Origin: Isoetes taiwanensis
Lineage: Eukaryota > Streptophyta > Lycopodiopsida > Isoetales > Isoetaceae
Length of the DNA stretch: 64,000 nt
Reading direction: 5' to 3'
Assembly (NCBI GenBank): GCA_021234155.1
Contig: JAJEKV010000063.1
Coordinates: forward strand, 776,947 to 840,946
In this document: positions 37,340 through 47,199 of the stretch, in pieces
Numbering within the stretch: position 1 is the stretch's first letter
Layout: each line of letters starts with the position of its first letter
Program-made: the position numbers and the translations under genes
The notes under the pieces: generated by a model
What the model saw: the letters and a program-made list of their open reading frames with translations, nothing else
Database searches by the model: none
What the model was told of the DNA's origin: nothing

Positions 37340-38100
37340 AGAGACGTCACCCCTCCCCCCCCCGGATGTGACAAAAATTTTAGAATTCAAACCAGAAAAA
37401 AACTAGAATTCATTTGAGGCTTTCAATCACCTGTAGCTTTTGAATTTCATCACAATAAAACAAATAGAATATAAGTAAAAGTTCCCATAAAGATAGAGCA
37501 GATTGATCCCATTATTCGAAAGTCATAAAGTTTGCAACACAAAAGAAAACCCCTGTTATTATGCTACATATTGTTACTTCCGCTACAACTATTTCTCTTT
37601 CACAATGACACCATTGTTTATCAATCCATATGATTTTGAATGTTCCATCTCTAGCTCAAAGGTAATGCATGATTCAAATTTTATGGTTCGATTAAAGTTC
37701 CAAACCTACAATATAAATGCATTCTTGTGGCCATTGTTTGACCGGATTCAAGGCGACATGGAAAAGGGCGTGGAATAATCCGCCTGTTGTGTGCATAAGA
37801 ATCCGTTTGTTGATTGAAGCTAAAGGCTGGCTGCTATGAACAATCCGGCAGCCAGGAATATCCAAGAGTTGGAAGCAAACAGAGGGCCTAAACTTGAATC
37901 TGCAGCAAATCTTAGGAAGGAAACAAAAGGGGGTTTTGCAGCACTACATTGTAGAATCAGGAAACCAATACCTTGTAAAACAAAACATTATGCTAACTGA
38001 AGAAACATTAAAAAAACAAATACCTTTGTAAGTGTGAGCAAAGAATCCATCTCGTGGTAGTAAAATCCACTCCGGCAATAAGAATCCAAGAGGGCAAGTA
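37340..38100. other. Unassigned repeat-unit sequence
   Basis: No gene recognised; equivalent to 15,832-16,575. Confidence 0.3.
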
Positions 38101-38241
38101 CACATGCATATGCACACATGCACACACATGCATATGCACTTGCACTTGCACATGCACATGCACAATACACATGCACATGTATACACATACACATGCACAT
38201 GAACATGCACACACATGCACATGCACATGCATACACATGCG
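38100..38241. repeat. CACATG minisatellite, copy 2
   Basis: Same array as 16,575-16,723, one CACATG step shorter. The open frames through it are low-complexity artefacts. Confidence 0.85.
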
Positions 38242-38430
38242 CAGTGTTCATGCAGAGGAAGACAACAACCCTCGGATTGTTCCAACCAACGAAAATCAAC
38301 GGCCCATAAAGGGTGCACTCTAGAAATACTATTTAGTACACCTCAATGAATACAACAACGAAATCATAGAAAAACCATGTGAAAAAGCGTATAAAAATCT
38401 AAAAGTAACCCCCTGTTATTGTGCTACATA

Positions 38431-38660
38431 TGGGAGATCTGAGATCCTATGGCTCATGTTACTTTTGATGTATCTTATGTGATCCGATGATCTAGATTGA
38501 TCTTAAACCTTTCTCCAAGTTTCTATTGCTCATATTGCATGCTCGGGCCTTAAAGAGAGGCTTTTAAGAGTTTTTATATTATTTGGGACATTCGAACCCT
38601 AGTCATTGCCCTCCAAGCCCCCAATTCTAACCATTAGATCAAGCATTAATTCATTAAAAA
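38431..38660 (-). mobile_element. tRNA-derived SINE, full-length-like, copy 2
   Basis: Near-identical to 16,913-17,142, with both Pol III boxes intact on the minus strand. Confidence 0.6.
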
Positions 38661-40660
38661 AAAGGATGTTTCAAACATACTTAAGGGTAAGAATTTAATC
38701 TAAGACAGAACAGATGGTTTAGAAAGTTCCAGAATGTTCTAGATAGTTCTACAATGTTTTACAATGTTTTAGAATGCACTAGATAGTTCTGGAATAAATA
38801 CTGCATTATGAGACATTGCTTTATAGCAAGGAAAAACAATTTGGTAGATATTACGACGCGTTACAAAGCCAGAGAAAAGACAGAAATATGGAACAACATT
38901 TTTTGGCAGCAAAAAGGATTTTGTAGTCTGATCAAATTGCATTCTTTTAAACGTCCCCACTTGGTCTTGCATGTAATGCTTGTCTTTATCAATGGTACAC
39001 CAGAATGTAAAAGCACAGAGAAATACACCAACTATTTATCCCACGTCGCTCCACCTTTTTATCATAATTACTTGCTGCAGAAGCAATCTAGCGTGTCTCT
39101 GAAATAAACCAAATGATGCTTTAAGTTGAATGAGGAAGGAAGTATAAAAGACATACCTTTTGCTTCCAAAATTCCTGAATAGAAATAACAAACAAAGCCC
39201 CGTTCAAGACTACTTTAACTAAGGTCTTGAACTCTGCAATACCATACCTTGGCGGGTTGAACATGTCTAGTAGCCACTATGTTTTCGGGCCCCGCCCTCT
39301 TCCTTAGACATCTTTGTTGCCACTTGGCCGGCCAGTTGTCTCCTCATTTTCCATGTTCTAGTATATGGTGAGCTCCATCCCGAGATCCCGCGTCCATTGC
39401 ACCACATCCCCTCAACCATCCCCTCCCCCGACACAAGGTGTTGTCTGGCGAATGCATGTATTTCTATGGTTGACAACTTATCGGGGTTCTCTGCATTGTT
39501 GTTTTTCAACGAATATCTGATAGTTCGCTCCCATGCTCTTATCTCCATTGGTCTCTCCTCTGTCTCGCATACCATGCTGGTTACTGGTGTATTTGTCCTT
39601 ATCCTGAATTCCTGATTGTGCCATGGCCTGAATATTCCTTCATGCTTTTCCCGCTTTCCCCCTTCACATTTATTGGGCTCCCACGCCTCAGGCAGAGTAT
39701 AGTTAAGTGCTTGCCATTAGTGTACTAAAAGATAGGATTTGATACCCCAAATGATGATCCTACTCCTATTACAAAGAATCTTTTATCAAATAGAAGTTGG
39801 CGATTCTCGCTTGAAATCGCGAAGTCCGGGCCTCGAAAGTTGTCTCAAAAGTTAACAAAGTGCCAAAATAGATTGTTGATTTGAAACTTCGTAGGCGGTG
39901 AACATAGAATTTTTGGAATGTTTGAAGTACATAATAGAATGTTCAAGCCCGAGAATGTTCAAAAAAAGTCGATCTAAAATAGAAAATTTCTTTTAAGACT
40001 TGTAAAGAACCAAAATAAATGTTATAGACTATTTCATCCTCGAGGTTTGGTTCCGGTGTATGTGAACGGCTTATGCCATGTCTTTGTCCCAAAGATCACT
40101 ATTTTTTGTCTTGGTAAGGTTCATTTGAGCCCCGTCTTTTCACAGAATTCTTCGAGTATTGCCAACATCTTGTGCATCCCTCTATTCCTGGTGGCCAGCA
40201 TGCCCAGGTCGTCAGCATATAGCATGACTGGTACCTTGGTGTTCCCCAGGGTTGGTGCATCTGTATGTCCTTGCTTCTCATTGATGAATTCTGTAGAGCA
40301 TCTATGTATATTCCAAATAGAGTAGGCGAGAGGGACAACCTTGTTTCACCCCTATATCACGGTCGATAGCATTTATCCCCTATACCGCTTTTGTATACCC
40401 TCTGGTACAGGCATACAATGGATTCTACTAGTCCTTCCAGAGCTTTTAGCCCTATTAGTCTCTGTATCAGGTTTTCTCTAGGCATTGTATCAAATGCCTT
40501 TTTGAAATCTACAAAGCAGCAGATTATCTTCGTGTTCCGGGCCTTTGCTTATTCAACCAATATTACGACGTCCACGAAGATCCGTGGTAGAATGATCTAG
40601 CTGAAATCCATCCCGACCTCGTGCCCTCAATTGTCCTATCTCAGTCCAGTTTTTTAACTT

Positions 40661-41371
40661 TGGGGAAAACTACAAAATACCCTTATGTTTTGACGAATTT
40701 CATGACATACCCCCTGAGTTTTTATAAATTTTTGTAATGCCGTTGGTCAACGTATTTGATTCTACAGAATTTTGTATATCATCAAATGCCCTTGTATTTT
40801 ACGTATTTCATATAAAGCCCTTCTGAATGGATGTGTTTTGGGGGCAAGGATTTGACATCGGCAGTTTTCGTTTTTGAATAGAAAATAGAGGAAAGATTGA
40901 GATGTTCTAACCTGATGGAATCCTTGGAAAACCTTATTCGACCTCAGGTGCTTGAATCCGCTCTTCGCTGCCATACAGATATGAATATCTCTAAATACCT
41001 TCATCTTGCATCTTTTCAAGGGCATTCTTGAAAGCAAAACTGAATGCGAATCCACCTCCTCCAAAAGCCGTATAGTAAGACTATCTAATATTCTGATCAT
41101 GGCTCTCGGATTTGATGGTCATACTTGGAAAGAACCCTAATCGTTATCGATATAAAACCGTATCATCTCTCATCTTAAGGGTATGTGGTGAATTTGTAGA
41201 ATCTTAAGGGCATTTGAGTAATTAAGGTACATCTTAAGGGCATTTGAACAATTTTCAATAATACAAAATACTAAATACGTTGACCAAGGGCATTACAAAA
41301 AATTTATGAAAACTCAGGGGTATGTCGTGAAATTTGTCAAAACATAAGGGTATTTTGTAGTTTTTCCCTTC
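40661..41371. mobile_element. Non-autonomous Mutator-like element, copy 2
   Basis: Same element as 19,160-19,878, with the same TTTTAACTT flanks (40,652-40,660 and 41,372-41,380). Confidence 0.8.
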
Positions 41372-41514
41372 TTTTAACTTACTATCCAGTACCTTCCCAA
41401 ACCATTTAGCAAATATGGAGTTTACCATAATCGTTCTGTAATTCCCCGGGTCATCGAGGCCGCCCCCTTTGTGTAGTGGTATTACTTGTGATGACCATAC
41501 GGGGTATAATACAA

Positions 41515-42300
41515 AGATGGTCGCCACACATAGGCAAAAGTAATATATTGGAGATGGGTTTTGAACCAACTAGGTGTTGGTTGCAAGCCATCAATTCTTT
41601 CCAAGTGCACTATTGCCATGATCATGGGAGTTATGCCAAACATCTTCTCTATGTACGTCAAGGACCATTCGTGCACCTATGCTAAGTGGCATCCCTCATG
41701 CCCCCAAGTGACACCGTTCACCTATATTAGGTGGCAACCATCCACTATTGAGTTCATGCAATATGGCACTATATATGGAGACATTCGAGGATGGCAGAAC
41801 CATTCTGCGTCAATGCCAGTTACGGCCTTCTCGTGTATCTTGTTCGTCTTGTCTTGTTCTAGCTCTAGATCTTGTCGGTGATCTCGAGCCTTCTTATTCG
41901 TGTATTCTTGCTTTGCCCTTTCGGCCATTATACATATTATTCTTGTTAATACATTGATTCTAGTTTATATTTGTATTTTCTCATGCACTTCCTTGTATCT
42001 AGCCCATATATAGGCTCATGACGGTTTGAAGCGTAATCCTCATTCAATTCGGAGCCCGGTCAAAGATTTTCTTCCATAATGGAGAATCAATTGGCAAGTA
42101 TTATGCAAGAGGTAGAGAAGATTGCAACATCATTCTATCAGCGCTATCCCGAGTTGAAGAGGAATGTTGTGCGACCTATCTTGGCGAGACAAGTCGCGGT
42201 TGGATGGTCAGCTAGCGCCTCATCCAGTTCTCATGACATTACCATGTTGTATCTCCACCTCTTTGGTGCCCGTGTGTACTATCCAATTAAAGATATTTGT
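41515..42300 (+). mobile_element. Unidentified insertion inside the LINE, copy 2
   Basis: Equivalent of 20,020-20,800. The frame beginning MENQLASIMQEVEKIATSFY opens at 42,079. No defined ends. Confidence 0.35.
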
Positions 42301-43000
42301 TACTAGATGTACAATCTCGCCTGCTCCCACAAATTTCAACATCCTTGTTATTGGCCATCCTTTGTAAGGCCACCACCACTTCTTGAGACTTAAAGCATGG
42401 ATCATGTTGCTCGCGTCGGGCATTGTTATTGGGGCAGCCCCTGCCTTATATAACCTATCTATGTATTGTTCCTAAATGATCTCATCCCTCCCTCATCCCT
42501 TGTCTTGCCCATCTTTTTCGACTTTCATCGTGGTCCAAAAATTCTTTGGTCAGTTTCTTTATCATTCACAGGTCTTGCATTGCAGCGGGTTCGTGGTTCG
42601 CTTTGCTTTTTAACATCTTCTGATATTTAGTTCTCTCTCTCCCGGTATTCTATCGGCCCCCTTATGTCTTGTCCTTCTTTTCTGCCTACATTCTTTGTCA
42701 TACCAGAGTGATGGTGTGAAAGCTTGTATCCCGCTTGCCCTTTGCTCCTCTGAATTCTTCCTCATTGTCCGCATCAAAGATGTCAGTAAGTATGTTTCCT
42801 CTTTCTTGGTTGGTGTTCTCCCCATTCTTGTTTGTTTATTTCATCTCTAACTCAATTTTAATGCTCCTGATCAGTTCCCTCAGATTGTATCATCATCATT
42901 GTTCTTCCCGACCTTCCCCGCCTCGCTTTGTTCTTTTTGGTTGGGTACATTTTTACCGTATTGGTTCAGGGTTTTCCTCTTCCTATCGCCCATTCCATTG

Positions 43001-43105
43001 GGCTCAATGCCCTGCTATTCTAGTGCCGCTAATGGTCTACCATCACATAATCTACTATGCTTTTCCATGTATGTTTTGGCTTGTGAAGCCCTCCGAAGTT
43101 CTAGC
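43001..43105. repeat. Truncated third tandem copy
   Basis: Matches the start of copies 1 and 2 (same order of AATCTACTATGC, CCATGTATGTTTTGGCTTG and GTGAAGCCC), then similarity stops near GTTCT at about 43,105. The break lies inside the LINE endonuclease-coding region, so it is an edge of the duplicated block and not an end of the LINE itself. Confidence 0.85.
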
Positions 43106-43182
43106 ATCTTATTTCTGTTTTGTGTTTGTAAGATGTTCATATGATCACTATCATAAGCTTACTGTTCCACTTTAAATTGCAG

Positions 43183-43301
43183 GACGAGGTGGTGGACGTG
43201 GTGGTAGCTTCCGTGGCGGTGGCGGTTTTCGTGGTAGGGGTGGTGGAAGGGGACCTCCTCGTGGTCGTGGTGGTTTTGGCAGGGGTAGAGGAAGGTACTA
43301 G
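43183..43301 (+). CDS. Terminal exon, Gly-Arg-rich C-terminus (GAR1-like)
   Basis: A pyrimidine-rich intron end (TTTAAATTGCAG, AG at 43,181-43,182) is followed by 38 codons and a TAG at 43,299. The codons read as repeated RGG, RGGSFRGGGGFRGRGGG and GFGRGRGRY. This is the tail form of H/ACA snoRNP protein GAR1, which helps pseudouridylation in the nucleolus. Other RGG-tailed RNA proteins (for example Sm or LSM proteins) are possible. Only the last exon is in the window. No upstream exon was found before the tandem array begins at 43,105, so the body of the gene is either beyond a very large intron to the left or lost. The following DNA to about 43,800 is probably 3' UTR and flank. Confidence 0.55.
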
Positions 43302-43840
43302 CAACAAGGGAGGAGATGCTGTCAATTGTTGATTAATTAAGCCTAAAGAAGGCTAAGAAGTTGGGGCATTGCAGAACAAAACACATTGCCTGGTAATTTG
43401 ATGTCTGATTGATGGCGCAAATTTTTTGTGACATAAACTTCACAGGGATAGTGCATGAGGTTCATGTTTTTATCTGCAAGTGGGGTTTGAGCACAATGTA
43501 ATTGATTCAGAATCTCCATGATTTTGGTACATTTTTGGTATGTATTATCTTCGTCCACATTTCAAGGTTAAGTCAGTATAATATTGTTGATAGAGACTAT
43601 ATGGAGAAATTCTGAGCATGGTACTCTATACAAAACTCAAGAGAATTAGTAGGTCTGGTGGTACATAACCTATTGCATTCAGAACTATAGCGTATTTTAG
43701 GATATTTTTTGTTTCAACATAGCCTCTTCTTGAATTTTGAATTTTTCTGGTTTGGCTTCACAACTTAAAAAATCATTTAATGAATTGGCCGAAGCCTTCT
43801 TGGCCAAGTTCAAGACCCTCCTTGTGTTCTTTGCCAAATG
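43302..43840 (+). other. Probable 3' UTR and flank of the Gly-Arg exon
   Basis: No coding sign. It follows the stop codon directly. No unambiguous poly(A) signal was identified. Confidence 0.35.
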
Positions 43841-44007
43841 TTGCAAAATTAAGGCAAGAAGTAAGATTGTTTTGTTAGGGGTAATGTTTGCTGGCTGGCC
43901 ATTACGTGGGGTAAGGCCTTGGCGTTGCAAAATTAAGGCGAAGTAAGATTGTTTTGTTAGGGTAATGTTCGCTGGCTGGCCATTATGTGGGGTAAGGCCT
44001 TGGCGAG
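43841..44007 (+). repeat. 84-bp direct repeat, two copies
   Basis: Copies start at 43,841 and 43,925 with TTGCAAAATTAAGGC. They share GTAAGATTGTTTTGTTAG, CTGGCTGGCCATTA and GGGGTAAGGCCTTGGCG. Confidence 0.9.
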
Positions 44008-44279
44008 CCTAATGTAGGGTGATAATCCCTGAGAATGTTAGTGGCCCACATTTTGCACGTACCAACTTTTTTTGTTCAATCCGACGAGCACTAGCAGCCT
44101 ACCACAGGAAAGTTATAGGATGTAATGAGGGTGATAATGTGGAGAATTGTGGCCTGCCCTAACATTTTGACATTGTTGTAGTAGGGTTCTAAGGAGGACA
44201 AGCAGATAAACAAATCCAGTACCTACATTAATTTATCAAACAAAAAAGGAGGGTGCAGGTATTCATCCTAGGTATTCAT

Positions 44280-45340
44280 TCTTGCACTGCGACTCGCATG
44301 AAACCAACAAAGCGCCCGATAGATAGGCTTCTCATTCATCTCGGCCATTTCTCTAATGGTGATGAAGGATACGCACACATCTGAACTACCCACGAAAAAT
44401 AAAGGAAAAATCCAATTATATCATTTGGACCCCAAAAACAAATACAATGCTAATAGATGAGTGGTCGATGTACTTTAGAAAGCTTATCACCGGATTAAAA
44501 ACCCAGCCTTTCGGGTTTTGAGAAAACCCTAGTGATAAGCCCGGCAAGGGGCTTAGACAAACGTAAGGCATAGAATCGCTCCCAAAACCCCGCATGGAGA
44601 AGTCAAAGCGGATGGCGCCCGCCCCTTTGTACCCATCACCAACACAACAAATCGAAACATACGAGGAGAATAGCATCACCCAAAGCGGGAAAAGCATCAC
44701 CTGCCCCTGGAAAAATGAAAATGTAACTTGTACAAAATATAATAAACAAAGAAAGGGGGGAGGGTGGGGTTCAAAGAGAATGAGGTAACGCTTTAGAGAA
44801 GAGGAAGCAATCGAGGAACGTCGATGAAGAATTCCGCAATAAGGAGCAAACGCCCAACCTAAGAACGGCCTAAAAGCATCGCGATGCATGCATGCGACGC
44901 ATGGTCAATGCATGCTCGCCTTGAGAAAGAATGCCGATTAAACGCCGAATCGACTCACGATCTTCCACCGCGACTCGCATGAAAACCAACAAAGCGCCCG
45001 AAATAAAAGGACTTCCTTAATAAACTAGGATCAAGGAAAGGTCACGGGGATGAAGGCTAAAGGCCGGAAAAGGACAAGCAGGAAAGCAACGCCAAATTAT
45101 TAAACCAGAGGCGAAGAAGCCCCTCCCCGCTCGGAAACAATTCAAAGAGAATAAGGTGCTGGCGAGAGAAGAGAAGCGCCCGGCGAACGTCGATGAAGAA
45201 TTCATAATAAGTAGAAAAACGCCCAACCCAAGAACGGTTTCAAAACGCGCTGTCGATGCATGCATGCGACGCATGCAATGCATGCATGCTCGTCTTGAGC
45301 AAGAATGCCGATTCGCTACGCGAATCGACGACATCCTAGC
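44280..45340 (-). repeat. GCATGC/palindrome repeat family, minus orientation
   Basis: Two diverged ~370-bp units (about 44,770-44,960 and 45,140-45,330) plus partial repeats of GCGACTCGCATGAAA at about 44,289 and 44,971. Shared words are AACGTCGATGAAGAATTC, CGCCCAACC, GATGCATGCATGCGACGCAT and AAGAATGCCGATT. The reverse complement matches 63,200-64,000. At 45,310-45,326 GATTCGCTACGCGAATC forms a hairpin. The open minus-strand frames here (44,416-44,889 and 45,017-45,334) look like repeat sequence and have no known domain. Confidence 0.7.
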
Positions 45341-45483
45341 TAAGACTGGACCATTCTAGCTAAACCATTCTAGTTGAGGTATTTGACTCTTTTTGTCGAG
45401 AGGGCCTATGGAGCACCTGCTGTTCTTGTCTAGAAGACTGATTCAAGCAATCGTTGTATCTACATGACTAGTAGTTGTATTTG
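45340..45483. other. Short unassigned spacer
   Basis: No feature recognised between the palindrome repeat and the 75-bp tandem. Confidence 0.3.
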
Positions 45484-45631
45484 CTCATCAAATATGCAAA
45501 CATAATCATATCATATGCGCTTTCTTGTCTTGGCACAACTTTGAATAAATAAATCAAACTCATCAAATATGCAAACATAATCATACCATATGCTATTTCT
45601 TGTCTTGGCACAACTTTGAATAAATAAAATG
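45484..45631 (+). repeat. 75-bp tandem repeat, two copies
   Basis: Copies start at 45,484 and 45,559 with CTCATCAAATATGCAAACAT and end with CAACTTTGAATAAATAAA. Confidence 0.9.
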
Positions 45632-46001
45632 GTTTTATTGACAAAATCTTAGGCCTATCGGAAATCTTTCGCAAGAATGTGTATTAGGCCACATGTTGCT
45701 ACGGTGATGTTTGTAGAAGCCTCCCCACTACTAATAGCTTTTCGAGTTGGCTAGTTTTGTGGTTTCTGATGGAGATGGTCGATCGCCGATCGATAGTTGG
45801 GGGATGCCTAGATCTTGTGATCTTTGTTCGAAATATTGAACTAGAAAATGCACACGGCAACTACCATCACATGTAGGGATAGATTCTGTACGTGTAAATA
45901 AAAAATTCTGGACGTATAAAGTCAAAAAATACATATCTTGTGGTAAAAAACATATTTCTCATATTTTTTCCTCGCCAGTGGGAAATTTTTTTCCCCGCGT
46001 A

Positions 46002-46155
46002 ATGCGAAACCAAAGTTTCGCATAAGCGAAGCGGCACCGATAATTAAAAGACCTTTTCACGTAAGCAAAACCTTGTATCCACTTATGCGAAGAAAAATAA
46101 TTTTTCGATAAGCAAAGAACGTTTTATGCAAACATGGGGTTTTGCATAAAACCGC
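46002..46155. repeat. Cluster of short hairpins
   Basis: ATGCGAAAC and GTTTCGCAT form a perfect 9-bp stem with a CAAA loop (46,002-46,023). Related words (CTTATGCGAAG, TTCGATAAGC) follow. TTTTATGCAAA and TTTGCATAAAA then pair across eight bases (about 46,124-46,155). Function unknown. Confidence 0.6.
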
Positions 46156-46159
46156 TTCT

Positions 46160-46890
46160 TTTAAACTTACAAGAAAATTTTTTTACATCCGATTTTTTTT
46201 TTTTTTTTGCTGTATTTTTGACGCATTATACTTCAAAATTGTGCCGTATCATTCGGATAATACGTATTGAGTACAAAATGTATGCAGTATTGAACCTATC
46301 CCTGATCACATAATAGACGTCTCGTGACACTGACTCACGGCTCCAGATTGGGGGAATTCCTCCCCAGAATTTTTAGTTAAAGTTGTTAAAATCCGGTTTG
46401 CAATGTAGATGCCGGTAAGTAGCAATAAAGCACGACATTTTGCTGGTTTAAGCAGCCTGCACTGACTGTTGAGTGTAGTTATTGGTCAATATCCTTAAAC
46501 TTACACTTTGGCAGTTTTGGCATTTGCTCTTATGATTGTGAAGTTTCCAGGTCCTATGTACCTTGTTATTGGCCCATGCTCTTATGTGAGGCAGGCAGAG
46601 TAATAAATTCCAGAGGACTACTTCTTAAGTGTCCAACCTTTTTTTCATGTTCAAGCCCGATGAATCTAGGATCATTGCAGTGTCCTATCTTCTATTTTTA
46701 TAGATGTTTTGTGTCTTATTTATGCATGTTCCTCAATTGCTTATGATTCTCTAGCTAGCGAGGTAGTGACAGTACCCCTAGCGGTGCTTTTAGATTGAAT
46801 AAAATGGCCTTTTGGGTTTGTTCACCAAGGCAGAGTCCTTGCCCAAGCCTTTTCCACCTCAGTCTAGAGCAGCTTTCTCACAACGAGCTC
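46160..46890. other. No gene seen
   Basis: Contains a long T run near 46,193-46,208, otherwise ordinary non-coding sequence. Confidence 0.3.
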
Positions 46891-46891
46891 T

Positions 46892-47197
46892 TCAGTGGTG
46901 CCGACATCGGATTTCCAGTAAACTTGGGTTCCAATTTGGTGATATTTTGCATGACCAGCAAACCAAAGTACCTATCGGGCTCCCAACCATCTTGACATAG
47001 TTCTCATTTGGTAAGTTTGCTGGCAAAAGAATCCCAAGACCTACTGCAACATGCTTGATGACCTTAAGGATTATAACTACCTTATCAAGGTACACTCCAA
47101 TTGTAAAAGAATGGCACCTGTTTGGCTTATCTTTACAGCTATAGCATGACATGTCAACCATAAGGTAACTCTCCACACATGGGAAGACACACAACAA
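46892..47197 (-). pseudogene. Possible plant transposase-associated fragment (DUF8039-like)
   Basis: A 101-codon minus-strand frame. The part with ESYLMVDM, a VYLDKVVIILKVIKHVAVGL core and the ending PIGTLVCWSCK resembles the small beta-rich module found in plant CACTA-related proteins. In that module, variable text is followed by a VxVxxV strand and a conserved GxxxxWP-type end (WS here). The match is by eye, short and weak. No partner transposase frame is visible nearby. Confidence 0.25.
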
Positions 47198-47199
47198 GC

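Larger units (their letters stand above)
36059..37340. mobile_element. TIR element with hairpin ends, copy 2
   Basis: Both ends carry a short hairpin, GGCCCCGACGGGGCC at the left and GGCCCCTTCGGGGCC at the right. Homologous inverted arms follow, sharing a T or A run, CACAAACCATTA and TAAATCCCCC. A second inverted pair lies further in: GGTGTATATTCACACGGGGG near 36,158, with its complement near 37,105. No transposase frame is seen. The interior holds the minisatellite (36,385-36,780) and a truncated SINE (36,782-36,930). It resembles a foldback or MITE-like non-autonomous DNA element. No target duplication could be fixed. Confidence 0.55.
21532..43000. repeat. 21.5 kb tandem unit, copy 2
   Basis: Second head-to-tail copy. 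It is the cleaner version from its start to about 38.8 kb: the B3 gene is open here and broken in copy 1. After about 38.8 kb the quality reverses: the LINE reverse transcriptase, open at 18,467-18,982, is broken at the matching place near 40.1 kb. No unique DNA separates the copies. Confidence 0.95.
39990..43105 (-). mobile_element. LINE ORF2, copy 2 and array end
   Basis: Second occurrence of the same LINE, heavily garbled. The reverse-transcriptase and linker frames are broken (for example TTCTTCGAGTATTG replaces TTCTTCCAGTATTG), and the endonuclease part stops at the array edge near 43,105. The nested insertions occupy the same places, so they predate the duplication. Confidence 0.75.

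Noticed and set aside
38100-38323. Equivalent open frames in copy 2
   Set aside because: Same minisatellite artefact.
1-43105. CRISPR-like or phage-like array
   Set aside because: The repetition is a two-copy long unit and minisatellites; no short direct repeats with unique spacers.
44416-44889. 157-codon minus-strand frame
   Set aside because: Lies on the GCATGC/palindrome repeat family; no recognisable domain, and the related repeat at 63 kb is not open in the same frame.
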